From Pseudomonas sp. UMAB-08 (GTDB taxonomy: Bacteria; Pseudomonadota; Gammaproteobacteria; Pseudomonadales; Pseudomonadaceae), in NCBI RefSeq assembly GCF_900095225.1, contig NZ_LT607418.1:365266-429265 (forward strand): DNA of 64,000 nt. The letters run 5' to 3'. Below the pieces are notes generated by a model, which did no database searches, was not told the origin of the DNA, and saw only the letters and a list, made by a program, of their open reading frames with translations. Position 1 is the first letter of the stretch, and each line of letters begins with the position of its first letter. Positions 28,263 through 38,137 of this stretch are shown one piece after another. The position numbers were made by a program, and so were the translations under genes.

Positions 28263-28339
28263 TGGTCGGGACGGAGTGATTCGAACACTCGACCCCTAGC
28301 ACCCCATGCTAGTGCGCTACCGGACTGCGCTACGCCCCG
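28263..28339 (-). tRNA. tRNA-Pro (anticodon GGG)
   Basis: 77 nt on the minus strand including encoded CCA. The acceptor stem pairs CGGGGCG with CGTCCCG, the anticodon arm is CTAGC-ATGGGGT-GCTAG, and the T arm is GAGTG-TTCGAAT-CACTC. The 3' end faces the accessory island, the usual orientation for a tRNA used as an integration site. No integrase gene and no second copy of the 3' end were found in the window. Confidence 0.95.
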
Positions 28340-28429
28340 ACTAGGCGTGAATCTGTTATCGCAACCTGCGAAAAACGATTAGAAATATACCCTAAGCGTT
28401 TGAATTATGGAAGTATCTGGACAGCCGAT

Positions 28430-28786
28430 TCACTTGCGCAATACCACCAATACATCTTCCAGTTCTGAAATCATCTGGTGGATCATTTGCTTGTATTGCG
28501 TGGTGTCGTCCTTCGCCTCATCACTGGACATGCGCAAACGCGCACCGCCGATGGTGAAACCCTGCTCATAGAGCAAGGCGCGGATCTGTCGGATCATCAG
28601 CACATCCTGTCGCTGATAATACCGGCGGTTTCCGCGGCGCTTGACCGGGTTGAGTTGAGGAAACTCCTGCTCCCAATAACGCAGAACGTGCGGTTTTACC
28701 GCGCAGAGCTCGCTGACTTCACCGATGGTGAAGTAGCGTTTGCCTGGAATGGGCGGTAGCTCGTCGTTATGACTTGGTTCCAGCAT
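28430..28786 (-). CDS. MerR-family transcriptional regulator
   Basis: A 118-residue protein from ATG 28786, which overlaps the end of ihfA by 20 bp. The N-terminal winged helix-turn-helix reads [27 protein letters not shown], and the RRYYQRQDV wing follows. A helical coiled-coil C-terminus ends in [10 protein letters not shown]. This is the short MerR-like protein found after ihfA in pseudomonads and other gammaproteobacteria. The effector domain is minimal and has no metal-binding cysteines except one in the HTH, so a metal sensor role is unlikely. It is translationally linked to ihfA and lies upstream of tRNA-Pro. Target genes are unknown. Confidence 0.9.
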   Translation of the reverse strand: MLEPSHNDELPPIPGKRYFTIGEVSELCAVKPHVLRYWEQEFPQLNPVKRRGNRRYYQRQDVLMIRQIRALLYEQGFTIGGARLRMSSDEAKDDTTQYKQMIHQMISELEDVLVVLRK

Positions 28787-29069
28787 AAGCCTCAACTCGG
28801 GCCTTCAACTTCTGCCCTGGACGAAAGGTGACCACACGGCGAGCCGTAATCGGGATTTCTTCTCCCGTCTTTGGATTTCTACCAGGCCGCTGGCGTTTAT
28901 CGCGCAGATCGAAATTGCCGAAACCGGACAATTTGACCTGCTCGTTATCTTCCAGAGCGTGCCTGATTTCCTCAAAGAAAAGCTCTACCAGTTCCTTGGC
29001 TTCTCGTTTATTCAGGCCCAGCTCTTCATACAGACGTTCGGCCATCTCAGCTTTCGTCAGAGCCCCCAT
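28767..29069 (-). CDS. ihfA: Integration host factor alpha subunit
   Basis: A 100-residue histone-like protein starting [20 protein letters not shown]. The conserved beta-arm region has the [12 protein letters not shown] intercalation tip and the [17 protein letters not shown] end. It pairs with the beta subunit (not in this window) to bend DNA sharply in transcription, replication and site-specific recombination. The gene starts 3 bp after the pheT stop codon, so it is co-transcribed with pheST as in other gammaproteobacteria. Length and motifs are canonical. Confidence 0.97.
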   Translation of the reverse strand: MGALTKAEMAERLYEELGLNKREAKELVELFFEEIRHALEDNEQVKLSGFGNFDLRDKRQRPGRNPKTGEEIPITARRVVTFRPGQKLKARVEAYAGTKS

Positions 29070-29072
29070 ACG

Positions 29073-31451
29073 CTACTTCCTTAACGTGGCGTTTAACCTT
29101 TCCTCGAGCGAGGTGAGGATTTTATGCGTCGTCGCATTTACCTCATCGTCATTAAGAGTGCGCGATGGATGCTGCCAGGTCAAGCCAACTGCAAGGCTTT
29201 TTCTATGCGGATCAATGCCTTTACCCTGATACACGTCAAATAGCCTGAGGTCTGTGAGCCATTCGCCTGCGTTTTCACGAATAACATCCAGCACCGCCGC
29301 TGCCGACACATCAAGATCAGCCACTAAAGCGAGGTCCCTACGAACTTCCGGGAAGCGCGAAAGCTCCTGGAATTTCGGCAAACGACCTTGAGCCACTTCC
29401 GCCAGCACCAGTTCAAAAACGAAAACCGGACGGTCCAGACCCAAGGTTTTCACCAGTTCTGGATGGAGTGCACCCACATACCCAACTTCCCGACCATCAC
29501 GCTCAATGCGAGCGGTCTGACCCGGGTGCAGCGCGGGGTGATGCCCCGGCGTGAAGCTGAACGCCTCCAGCGCACCAGCGAAACCGAGCACTGCTTCGAC
29601 GTCGGCTTTGACATCAAAGAAATCAATCGCATCACGGCCTTGCGCCCAACCTTCAGGTAGACGGCTGCCACAAATGACACCAGCAAGCATTGGCTCCTGC
29701 TTCAAACCTTCCAATTGACCGACAAACCGCAGGCCGCTTTCAAACATGCGCACACGATCTTGCTGGCGATTGAGGTTGTACTGCAGGGCCTTGACGAGAC
29801 CTGGCCACAACGAAGAACGCATGGCGGCCATGTCGACCGAAATCGGGTTGGCCAATAGCAGAGGCTCTACGCCTGGATTGAACAGCTCGAACCATTTTGG
29901 ATCAATAAAGCTGTAGGTGATCGCTTCCTGATAACCACGGGCAACCAACAAGCGACGCAGCGCAGGCAGATCACCCTGCGCTTCCGCCTTGGCTTGAGGC
30001 GCCAGGCGTGCCTGCGGATAACGAACCGGCAGGCGGTTGTAGCCATACAGTCGCGCCAACTCTTCGATCAAGTCGACTTCCAGACTGATATCGAAGCGAT
30101 GGCTTGGCACTTCTACTCGCCACTGTCCAGCGACTTCAGAGGAAACCTTCAGATCCAGGCCGGTGAGCAGGCGCTCAACCTCAGCCGAATCCATTTCCAT
30201 GCCCAGCATTTGTCTGATGCGTTCAGCGCGAAGAATGACCGGAGCAACCGAAGGCAGATTCTGTTCGCTGACAGCTTCTACGATCGGACCCGCTTCGCCG
30301 CCAGTTATCTCTAGCAACAAGCCTGTCGCCCGCTCCATGGCTTCGCGTGCAAGCTGCCAGTCCACACCGCGCTCGTAGCGGTGCGAAGCATCTGTGTGCA
30401 AGCCATAAGAGCGCGCCTTGCCAGCGACCATAATGGTGTCGAAGAACGCGCTTTCCAGAAAAATATCGCGAGTCTTGGCGCTGACGCCACTGTGTTCGCC
30501 CCCCATGACGCCGGCAATGGCCAAAGCACGCTGATGATCCGCGATCACCAGGGTGTCAGCACGCAGGCTGACTTCCTGACCATCGAGCAGAACAAGCTTC
30601 TCGCCATCTTCTGCCATACGGACGCGTATGCCGCCGTTGATTTCGGCCAGATCGAATGCGTGCAACGGCTGACCCAGTTCGAGCATCACATAGTTGGTGA
30701 TATCGACTGCGGCATCGATGCTGCGCACATCGGAACGACGCAGACGCTCCACCATCCACAGCGGCGTCGGGCGGGACAGGTCGACGTTGCGCACCACGCG
30801 GCCCAGATAACGTGGGCAAGCGGCAGGCGCCAGCACCTCGACAGGACGCACTTCGTCGTGCACGACCGGTACTACAGCCACCTGAGGACGTTTGACTTCA
30901 ATGGCGTACAACGCGCCGACTTCCCGTGCCAGACCGGCTACCGACAGGCAATCGCCGCGATTAGGCGTCAGATCGACTTCAATGCTCGCATCGTCCAACT
31001 CAAGGTAAACACGAATATCCTGACCCACTGGCGCATCGGCAGGCAGCTCCATCAAGCCATCGTTGCCCTCGCCCGCTTGCAGCTCGGCAGCAGAGCACAG
31101 CATGCCGTTCGACTCAACGCCACGCAGCTTGGCTTTCTTGATCTTGAAATCGCCGGGCAGTTGAGCCCCAATCATGGCAAACGGAATCTTCAAACCAGGA
31201 CGCACGTTGGGCGCGCCACACACGACCTGGAAGGTCTCTGCGCCATTGCTGACCTGACACACACGCAGCTTGTCGGCGTCTGGATGCTGTTCGGTGCTCA
31301 GCACCTCGCCTACCACCACGCCAGTGAATTCACCGGCGGCCAACGTAACGCTGTCGACCTCAAGACCGGCCATCGACAGACGAGCGACCAGCTCGTCGCG
31401 GGAAACTGGCGGGCTTACCCAGCCAAGCAGCCATTGTTCACTGAATTTCAT
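29073..31451 (-). CDS. pheT: Phenylalanyl-tRNA synthetase beta subunit
   Basis: A 792-residue protein from ATG 31451 (MKFSEQWLLGWV), with GGAG about 10 nt upstream; the frame also has a TTG 12 bp earlier that is not needed. The order of domains is typical: tRNA-binding (EMAP/OB-fold) at about 40-150, B3/B4 editing region at about 210-370, B5 at about 400-470, the class II core-like domain, and the C-terminal ferredoxin-fold anticodon-binding domain starting near FQELSRFPEVRRDLALV. With PheS it forms the alpha2-beta2 enzyme charging tRNA-Phe in the cytoplasm. It lies between pheS and ihfA in one transcription unit. No anomalies. Confidence 0.97.
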   Translation of the reverse strand: MKFSEQWLLGWVSPPVSRDELVARLSMAGLEVDSVTLAAGEFTGVVVGEVLSTEQHPDADKLRVCQVSNGAETFQVVCGAPNVRPGLKIPFAMIGAQLPGDFKIKKAKLRGVESNGMLCSAAELQAGEGNDGLMELPADAPVGQDIRVYLELDDASIEVDLTPNRGDCLSVAGLAREVGALYAIEVKRPQVAVVPVVHDEVRPVEVLAPAACPRYLGRVVRNVDLSRPTPLWMVERLRRSDVRSIDAAVDITNYVMLELGQPLHAFDLAEINGGIRVRMAEDGEKLVLLDGQEVSLRADTLVIADHQRALAIAGVMGGEHSGVSAKTRDIFLESAFFDTIMVAGKARSYGLHTDASHRYERGVDWQLAREAMERATGLLLEITGGEAGPIVEAVSEQNLPSVAPVILRAERIRQMLGMEMDSAEVERLLTGLDLKVSSEVAGQWRVEVPSHRFDISLEVDLIEELARLYGYNRLPVRYPQARLAPQAKAEAQGDLPALRRLLVARGYQEAITYSFIDPKWFELFNPGVEPLLLANPISVDMAAMRSSLWPGLVKALQYNLNRQQDRVRMFESGLRFVGQLEGLKQEPMLAGVICGSRLPEGWAQGRDAIDFFDVKADVEAVLGFAGALEAFSFTPGHHPALHPGQTARIERDGREVGYVGALHPELVKTLGLDRPVFVFELVLAEVAQGRLPKFQELSRFPEVRRDLALVADLDVSAAAVLDVIRENAGEWLTDLRLFDVYQGKGIDPHRKSLAVGLTWQHPSRTLNDDEVNATTHKILTSLEERLNATLRK

Positions 31452-31487
31452 CCTGCTCTCCAAATAGATTCGTTACGGGCGTGCGAC

Positions 31488-32504
<1,017 letters not shown>

Positions 32505-32522
32505 TTACAGACTCCAGATACG

Positions 32523-32597
32523 AAATAGGGGAAGAGCTTAAAAGGCTCTTCCCCTATTTATGACGTTTAACACCGAACCCGGAAACCGGGCTCGGTG
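32523..32597 (-). promoter_or_regulatory. Two hairpins between rplT and pheS
   Basis: Read on the minus strand, CACCGAGCCCGG-TTT-CCGGGTTCGGTG (32571-32597) is followed by AAATAGGGGAAGAGC...GCTCTTCCCCTATTT (32523-32559). Both stems are near-perfect. The second ends in TATTT but lacks a real T-tract, so partial termination, RNA processing or attenuation before pheST are all possible. No phenylalanine-rich leader peptide was seen. Confidence 0.6.
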
Positions 32598-32609
32598 ATT
32601 GTCGGGGAC

Positions 32610-32966
32610 TTAGGCCAAAGTGGCTTTAGCTTTCTCGACAATCGCAGCAAACGCCGCTTTTTCGTTCACTGCCAGATCAGCCAGAACCTTACGGTCGATC
32701 TCAATGGACGCTTTTTTCAGACCGGCGATGAAACGGCTGTAGGACAGACCGTTAATACGAGCACCAGCGTTGATACGAGCGATCCACAAAGCGCGGAACT
32801 GACGTTTTTTCTGACGACGGTCACGGTAGGCGTACTGGCCTGCCTTGATTACCGCTTGCTTGGCTACACGGAATACGCGTGAACGCGCGCCGTAGTAACC
32901 TTTAGCCAGTTTCAGAATTTTTTTGTGACGTTTACGGGCGACTACGCCACGCTTTACACGAGCCAT
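32610..32966 (-). CDS. rplT: 50S ribosomal protein L20
   Basis: A 118-residue protein starting [20 protein letters not shown], with the conserved [20 protein letters not shown] and [12 protein letters not shown] blocks. It binds 23S rRNA early in large-subunit assembly and, in E. coli, represses translation of rpmI-rplT. It is transcribed with infC and rpmI and lies 28 bp after rpmI. Length and sequence are canonical. Confidence 0.99.
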   Translation of the reverse strand: MARVKRGVVARKRHKKILKLAKGYYGARSRVFRVAKQAVIKAGQYAYRDRRQKKRQFRALWIARINAGARINGLSYSRFIAGLKKASIEIDRKVLADLAVNEKAAFAAIVEKAKATLA

Positions 32967-32994
32967 GATCTATTTCCTCTATTCTTGACCAAAA

Positions 32995-33189
32995 TTAGCA
33001 AAGGCGCAGCATGCGCTTCACTTTTGCCACGTCAGACGGATGCAGCAAGCTGCTACCGCGCAATTGACGCTTACGCTTAGTGGACATTTTGGTCAGAATG
33101 TGGCTTTTGAAAGCATGCTTGTGCTTGATGCCATTAGCGGTTTTCAAAAACCGCTTAGCTGCACCACTCTTCGTCTTCATCTTTGGCAT
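32995..33189 (-). CDS. rpmI: 50S ribosomal protein L35
   Basis: A 64-residue basic protein from ATG 33189 ([20 protein letters not shown]); the frame extends further upstream but the conserved start is this Met. The conserved end, [14 protein letters not shown], is present. It is a component of the large ribosomal subunit. It lies between infC (59 bp upstream) and rplT (28 bp downstream), the standard arrangement in which L20 controls translation of this gene. Confidence 0.98.
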   Translation of the reverse strand: MPKMKTKSGAAKRFLKTANGIKHKHAFKSHILTKMSTKRKRQLRGSSLLHPSDVAKVKRMLRLC

Positions 33190-33248
33190 GTTCGGTACTC
33201 CGCATTCAGTTGATAAACATAACCGCAAGGCCTGCCGTGCCCTGGTGG

Positions 33249-33794
33249 TTACTTCTTCTTTTTCGGGGCGATGACCATGATCAGTTGGCGTCCTTCCATC
33301 TTAGGATGCTGTTCGACCGAACCGTATTCAAGCAAGTCACCTTCAACCCGCTTCAACAGTTCCATCCCCAGCTCCTGGTGGGCCATCTCACGACCACGGA
33401 ATCTTAACGATACCTTGGCCCTGTCCCCATCACTCAGGAAACGTACCAGGTTGCGCAGTTTTACCTGGTAATCCCCTTCCTCCGTCCCTGGACGAAACTT
33501 GATTTCTTTAACCTGAATCTGCTTCTGGTTTTTCTTCGCCGCGGCAACCTGCTTCTTCTTCTCGAAGATCGATTTGCCGTAGTCCATCAGCTTGCAAACA
33601 GGGGGTACTGCATCGGCGGAAATTTCCACCAAATCCAGTTTGGCCTCTTCAGCCTTAAGAAGCGCGTCTTCAATTGACACAATCCCAAGCTGCTCACCCT
33701 CAGCCCCAATTAACCGAACCTCGCGTGCCGAGATATTCTCGTTGATCGGGGCCTTCGGTGCAGCTCGTTTATCTTGTCTCATTTCACGCTTAAT
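33249..33794 (-). CDS. infC: Translation initiation factor IF-3 with AUU start
   Basis: A 181-residue protein when read from ATT at 33794 ([20 protein letters not shown]), with GGAG 8 nt upstream. An internal ATG at 33782 gives 177 residues but lacks the SD spacing. N-domain [20 protein letters not shown] and C-domain [19 protein letters not shown] are conserved. IF-3 binds the 30S subunit and discriminates against non-canonical start codons, so the rare AUU start is the known basis of its autoregulation in bacteria. The gene begins 5 bp after the thrS stop codon. The same AUU start is known in other pseudomonads and E. coli. Confidence 0.97.
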   Translation of the reverse strand: MKREMRQDKRAAPKAPINENISAREVRLIGAEGEQLGIVSIEDALLKAEEAKLDLVEISADAVPPVCKLMDYGKSIFEKKKQVAAAKKNQKQIQVKEIKFRPGTEEGDYQVKLRNLVRFLSDGDRAKVSLRFRGREMAHQELGMELLKRVEGDLLEYGSVEQHPKMEGRQLIMVIAPKKKK

Positions 33795-33799
33795 AATAA

Positions 33800-35722
33800 T
33801 TACTCCGAATCATGGCGACCACGCCGGGAAACCGCTTGAGCGAGAAATTCAGCGAATTGTGCGACCGGCATCGAGCCTAGGTCAGCACCTTCACGTGTCC
33901 GCACAGCGACAGTTTGCATCTCGACTTCCCGATCTCCAATCACCAAGAGATAAGGAACCTTGAGCAAAGTATGCTCGCGGATTTTAAAGCCGATCTTTTC
34001 ATTTCTCAAGTCAGACTTGGCACGAAACCCGCTTTGAGCGAGAGTTTTTTCCACTTCAAGGGCAAAATCTGCCTGTTTATCAGTGATATTGAGGATCACT
34101 GCCTGAGTGGGCGCCAACCAGGCCGGGAAAGCGCCTTCGTAATGCTCGATCAAAATACCGATGAAACGCTCGAAGGAACCGAGTATCGCACGGTGCAACA
34201 TGACCGGGTGCTTGCGACTGTTATCTTCCGAGACATACTCGGCGCCCAAACGGATCGGCAAGTTGAAATCGAGTTGCAATGTACCGCATTGCCATACCCG
34301 ACCCAGACAATCTTTTAGCGAAAATTCAATCTTGGGGCCATAAAAGGCACCCTCGCCCGGCTGCAGATCATACGGCAAACCAGCGCTGTCGAGTGCGGCC
34401 GCCAATGCGCTTTCGGCGCGATCCCACAATTCGTCGGAACCTACACGCTTCTCGGGACGCGTCGACAGCTTGAGCTCAATGTCCTTGAAGCCAAAGTCTG
34501 CGTACACGTCCAGCGTCAATTTGATGAACGCGGCGGACTCAGCCTGCATCTGCTCTTCAGTACAGAAGATGTGAGCATCATCCTGAGTGAAAGCACGCAC
34601 ACGCATAATACCGTGCAATGCACCTGATGGTTCATTGCGGTGACAGGCACCGAACTCCGCCAGACGCATCGGCAACTCGCGATAGCTTTTCAAACCCTGA
34701 TTGAACACCTGTACGTGACACGGGCAGTTCATCGGCTTGATGGCGTAGTCGCGGTTCTCGGACTCGGTGGTGAACATGTTATCGGCATAGTTAGCCCAGT
34801 GACCGGATTTTTCCCACAGGGAGCGATCGACCACTTGTGGAGTTTTGATCTCCAGATAACCGTTCTCGTGCTGAACCTTGCGCATGTACTGCTCAAGAAC
34901 CTGATACAGGGTCCAGCCGTTCGGATGCCAGAATACCATACCCGGCGCTTCTTCCTGGGTGTGGAACAACCCCAGGCGCTTGCCAAGCTTGCGATGATCG
35001 CGCTTTTCAGCTTCTTCGATCCGCTGGACATAGGCAGCCAGTTGCTTCTTGTCTGCCCAGGCAGTGCCATAGATTCGCTGCAACTGCTCGTTCTTGGCAT
35101 CACCGCGCCAGTAGGCGCCAGACAGCTTGGTCAGCTTGAACGATTTCAGGAACCGCGTATTCGGCACGTGCGGACCGCGGCACATGTCGACGTATTCTTC
35201 GTGATAATACAGGCCCATGGTCTGCTGATCGGGCATGTCTTCGACGAGACGTAGCTTGTAGTCTTCATGACGAGCAGTGAACACTTCGATCACTTCGGCG
35301 CGCGGAGTGACTTTCTTGATGACGTCGTAATCTTTTTCGATCAGCTGCTGCATGCGCTGCTCAATCGCCGACAAATCGTCTAGCGTGAACGGACGCTCGT
35401 AAGCGATATCGTAATAAAAGCCTTCGTCGATCACCGGCCCGATGACCATTTTGGCTGTCGGGAACAACTGCTTGACGGCATGACCGACCAAGTGAGCGCA
35501 AGAGTGGCGAATGATCTCCAGCCCCTCTTGATCCTTGGGCGTGATGATCTGCAGGCTGACGTCGCCGTCGATGAGATCGCTGGCATCGACCAACTGGCCA
35601 TTGACCTTGCCGGCCACGGTGGCTTTAGCCAGGCCTGCGCCAATGGATAGTGCGACATCGGCTACGGAAACCGGATGATCGAATGAACGCTGACTGCCGT
35701 CGGGAAGAGTAATGGTGGGCAT
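33800..35722 (-). CDS. thrS: Threonyl-tRNA synthetase
   Basis: A 640-residue class II synthetase from ATG 35722 ([20 protein letters not shown]). The domains are TGS (1-61), N2 editing (about 62-225, with [11 protein letters not shown] and the YVDMCRGPH site), catalytic core (about 240-535, with the zinc ligands in MNCPCHVQ and RGF-like motifs [22 protein letters not shown]) and C-terminal anticodon-binding domain. It charges tRNA-Thr and edits Ser-tRNA-Thr. It is the first gene of the thrS-infC-rpmI-rplT-pheST-ihfA cluster. The 5' leader is long enough for the translational operator known in E. coli, though no clear tRNA mimic was identified. Confidence 0.98.
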   Translation of the reverse strand: MPTITLPDGSQRSFDHPVSVADVALSIGAGLAKATVAGKVNGQLVDASDLIDGDVSLQIITPKDQEGLEIIRHSCAHLVGHAVKQLFPTAKMVIGPVIDEGFYYDIAYERPFTLDDLSAIEQRMQQLIEKDYDVIKKVTPRAEVIEVFTARHEDYKLRLVEDMPDQQTMGLYYHEEYVDMCRGPHVPNTRFLKSFKLTKLSGAYWRGDAKNEQLQRIYGTAWADKKQLAAYVQRIEEAEKRDHRKLGKRLGLFHTQEEAPGMVFWHPNGWTLYQVLEQYMRKVQHENGYLEIKTPQVVDRSLWEKSGHWANYADNMFTTESENRDYAIKPMNCPCHVQVFNQGLKSYRELPMRLAEFGACHRNEPSGALHGIMRVRAFTQDDAHIFCTEEQMQAESAAFIKLTLDVYADFGFKDIELKLSTRPEKRVGSDELWDRAESALAAALDSAGLPYDLQPGEGAFYGPKIEFSLKDCLGRVWQCGTLQLDFNLPIRLGAEYVSEDNSRKHPVMLHRAILGSFERFIGILIEHYEGAFPAWLAPTQAVILNITDKQADFALEVEKTLAQSGFRAKSDLRNEKIGFKIREHTLLKVPYLLVIGDREVEMQTVAVRTREGADLGSMPVAQFAEFLAQAVSRRGRHDSE

Positions 35723-36087
35723 GGCGCCTCCTCTCCTAGTGGTGACCCCTACCAAAGGTCACGTGGGTTGGGATGAGCCAGTACAAGATCCGGTGGTATG
35801 CCTGCCTCACAGTGGCAGGAGCCCTAGGGCCAACCGTTTAACCGAACCAGAGTGACTGGAGTGAAAATAAAATAGCTATAGGTGCGACCCGTCGAGAAAC
35901 ACTTGATACGTCGCGGATGTTCAGGCGCCGCATGCTATCACACATGTTTGACAACAGCACTTCAACTTGAACCAAATCGGTTGCCGCGAACAAATGAAAT
36001 GACCCAGTGAACTTGAGGCGACCAACGCCCCTCAAATATTGAGTGGATGTTGTGACACAGCCCCCTCACTACAAGGAGCATTCAACC
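35723..36087. promoter_or_regulatory. Divergent promoter and thrS leader region
   Basis: This 365-bp gap separates thrS (minus) from a secreted protein gene (plus). On the minus strand it contains a stem CTGCC-actgtga-GGCAG near 35803-35820 and a TTGTCA word near 35950 that could serve as a -35 element, but no convincing -10 pairing was fixed. The thrS translational operator would be expected here. Confidence 0.4.
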
Positions 36088-36387
36088 ATGCGTCTTTATC
36101 GCTTACTCACTCTCGCGGCCCCTATCGCCATGCTGTTGCCCCTGGCCGCCCAAGCAGCCTGGCCACCTGGCGCACGCGATCAGTACATGAACGAGTGCAT
36201 CGCCACCGCCACTCAAAGTGTCGATAAGGCCACGGCCCAGACGCACTGCACCTGCGGCGCGAACGTCATCGAGAAAAAATTCAGTACAGCAGAGACGAAG
36301 GAACTAAACAGCCAGACTGCAGAAGGCGGTGCGTTACGTGCGCGATTGCTGAAAGAAATCGATGCGTCCTGCACAACCAAAAAATAA
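36088..36387 (+). CDS. Small secreted cysteine-containing protein
   Basis: A 99-residue protein from ATG 36088 with AAGGAG upstream; the longer frame from 36043 is not needed. Residues 1-24 form a signal peptide ending LPLAAQA. The mature part has Cys in NECIATA, a CTCGANVIEKKF block and DASCTTKK at the end, giving four cysteines that could form two disulfides in the periplasm. It is a conserved-looking Pseudomonas protein without a function I can name. It diverges from thrS and is probably transcribed alone. Confidence 0.75.
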   Translation: MRLYRLLTLAAPIAMLLPLAAQAAWPPGARDQYMNECIATATQSVDKATAQTHCTCGANVIEKKFSTAETKELNSQTAEGGALRARLLKEIDASCTTKK

Positions 36388-36670
36388 ACGTGATGGCCTG
36401 GCAAAAATGGAAATCCCCAGTCAATTTCAGCCATTTTCCGACAGTCCAAACAGCAAAAATGGATTTTTTTTACGGGTGGCTGAAATTGGCTGCAAGCAAG
36501 ATAAATCAAGGCTTCCGGGCGCATTATCCTGTGGCTGGAGCGCATTGCTTTTGTAAACAGTCTTGCGAAAGACTTCTACATCCAAACATTTCGACTATGA
36601 TAGCTCGGTGTGCCCAGTTGGCCTGAGCAGCACAGTACTACTGAAAAAATTATGTTCTTGGAGATACACC

Positions 36671-36883
36671 ATGTCTAATCGCCAAACCGGCACCGTAAAA
36701 TGGTTCAACGATGAAAAAGGCTTCGGCTTTATCACTCCTAATGGTGGCGGTGACGACCTGTTCGTACACTTTAAAGCTATCGAAAGCGACGGTTTCAAAA
36801 GCCTGAAAGAAGGCCAAGCCGTTTCCTTCGTAGCTGAGAAAGGCCAGAAGGGCATGCAAGCTGCTCAGGTTCGCGCGGAGTAA
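36671..36883 (+). CDS. Cold-shock-domain protein (CspA/CapB type)
   Basis: A 70-residue protein starting [20 protein letters not shown]. It carries both RNA-binding motifs, KGFGFI (RNP1) and DLFVHF (RNP2). It binds single-stranded RNA or DNA as a chaperone and opens secondary structure in the cold. GGAG lies about 9 nt before the ATG. The 280-bp upstream gap leaves room for the long structured 5' leader typical of csp genes. A strong terminator follows. Which paralogue (capB, cspA or cspD-like) cannot be fixed from sequence alone. Confidence 0.96.
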   Translation: MSNRQTGTVKWFNDEKGFGFITPNGGGDDLFVHFKAIESDGFKSLKEGQAVSFVAEKGQKGMQAAQVRAE

Positions 36884-36895
36884 TTTCCCCGGACT

Positions 36896-36928
36896 AAAAA
36901 AACCCCGTCCATGTGGCGGGGTTTTTTA
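36896..36928. terminator. Bidirectional Rho-independent terminator
   Basis: AAAAAACCCCGTCCATGTGGCGGGGTTTTTT: a GC stem flanked by A and T tracts, placed between the cold-shock gene (plus) and the I78 lipoprotein gene (minus), so it can stop both. Confidence 0.9.
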
Positions 36929-36953
36929 TGGGCGAGACAAAGGTCTCGTGCTA

Positions 36954-37271
36954 TCAGCCGCAGTTGACGCGAGTGATGATCGAGCGGTCATCTGCGTTCA
37001 GATTCAAGCGATCCGACCTGTATTCCAGCGTCACCATGTCACTGGGCTTAAGCACGCGGGCATTCTGTGCGCCCGATTTGACGCGAGCCTGCTCCAGCAG
37101 TTCTGCGGAGGCCTGCTGACCAATGGCAAACTCCGCTGCAGCTGCATTGCATCGACCAGACCCTGCTTCAGCCGCCGAAACCACAGGCGTCTTGGGCTCG
37201 GACATACTGCTGCACCCAGACAGCACGAGCGCAGCGAGAACAGAACCCAATGATGCGAACTTCCAAGGCAT
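36954..37271 (-). CDS. Lipoprotein of the I78 peptidase-inhibitor family
   Basis: A 105-residue protein from ATG 37271, with GGAGG 6 nt upstream; the frame's first Met is five codons earlier. The lipobox LVLSGC at about residues 16-21 predicts a lipid-anchored periplasmic protein. The mature part matches the I78 family (PF11720): RCNAAAAEFAIGQQAS, LLEQARVKSGA, ARVLKPSDMVTLEYRSDRLN and ITRVNCG. The two cysteines of the domain are at each end. I78 proteins inhibit serine proteases, and in pseudomonads may protect the envelope. It is transcribed alone and converges on the cold-shock gene. Confidence 0.88.
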   Translation of the reverse strand: MPWKFASLGSVLAALVLSGCSSMSEPKTPVVSAAEAGSGRCNAAAAEFAIGQQASAELLEQARVKSGAQNARVLKPSDMVTLEYRSDRLNLNADDRSIITRVNCG

Positions 37272-37432
37272 ATACGGCCTCCTCACTAAATAAACATTAA
37301 CCAGAACATGTGCGACAACGGTTGCGATGTGTTTGTTGCAACGGTTACTCGTTGCCCCGCTCCGACACTGGATCAGTGGAAGTCTGCCCCAGCCGACCGA
37401 CAGGCGCGCAGCCCAATCATGTCAAAACATTT

Positions 37433-37738
37433 TCAGTACACGTCTACATAATCAAAACGCGGGTTAGCCCAGTTGTCTTTGAGTGCATTGAATATCTGCA
37501 TGACCCAGACGCTATCACTGGCCGCCACCGGACCGACGCACCCGGCACCCGCCGACCAGGTCTCCAATCGAAACAGCAGCCCTTCAATGGCAGTGCCACC
37601 CACGTGGGCAGATGAAATCCAGGCGATGCCCGCTTTGCTCACACGCAGCTGGTTGTGGACATCGTCGTTGGCTGCAGCGATAAGTTGGCGCACAGCATCA
37701 AGGGTAAAGCTAACGGGGTTGTTTAGATCAATTTGCAC
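37433..37738 (-). CDS. Conserved hypothetical protein
   Basis: A 101-residue protein when read from GTG 37738 (VQIDLNNPVSFTLDAVRQL), with GAGGA 7 nt upstream. The frame extends 17 codons further to an ATG with no ribosome site. The sequence is a mixed alpha/beta domain with AAANDDVHNQLRVSKAGIAWIS. No family function recognised. It diverges from the gene at 37809 across about 70 bp, suggesting a shared promoter region. Confidence 0.65.
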   Translation of the reverse strand: MQIDLNNPVSFTLDAVRQLIAAANDDVHNQLRVSKAGIAWISSAHVGGTAIEGLLFRLETWSAGAGCVGPVAASDSVWVMQIFNALKDNWANPRFDYVDVY

Positions 37739-37808
37739 GTCGGCGTCCTCGGAAATTTGGCGACAAGTTTGGCATGAGCGTCGGCTCATGCCTAAGTCGC
37801 AGTGCCAA

Positions 37809-38102
37809 ATGATGTCCGAAATGGTTTACTTACCCGCCTCATTGCAACCGCTCAACGATGGGCGATACACGTGCAATGGCTTTTTCGGACAATACGGGAC
37901 ACAAATGGCAATCGTATCAATCGACGCTGACATCAAGGCCAAATGGCCCCAAGGGCAATGTTCTTACAGCCCGGGCAGCCCGGAAGAACTGGCAATCATC
38001 GCGATAGACTTACTGTTCAAGGCATTGGGCACCGCAGGCGCCCAGGCATTCGTCAGCCAGGTCTTCGAAAAATACCCGCACGACCATTCCGCTGCCAAAT
38101 AG
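37809..38102 (+). CDS. Conserved hypothetical protein
   Basis: A 97-residue protein from ATG 37809 (MMSEMVYLPASLQPLNDGRY); the frame extends upstream only because it is antisense to the neighbouring gene. It has two cysteines (YTCNGF and GQCSYSPGS) and a helical C-terminal half (ELAIIAIDLLFKALGTAG). The ribosome site is weak. No family recognised. It converges with the nucleoside hydrolase gene. Confidence 0.5.
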   Translation: MMSEMVYLPASLQPLNDGRYTCNGFFGQYGTQMAIVSIDADIKAKWPQGQCSYSPGSPEELAIIAIDLLFKALGTAGAQAFVSQVFEKYPHDHSAAK

Positions 38103-38137
38103 CAGCGAATGAAGACGTGGGGTGACCTGAGAAGGAC

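Noticed and set aside
28263..28285. Second copy of the tRNA-Pro 3' end inside the window
   Set aside because: I looked for a duplicated TGGTCGGGACGGAGTGATTC word to the left and saw none, so no att pair is claimed.
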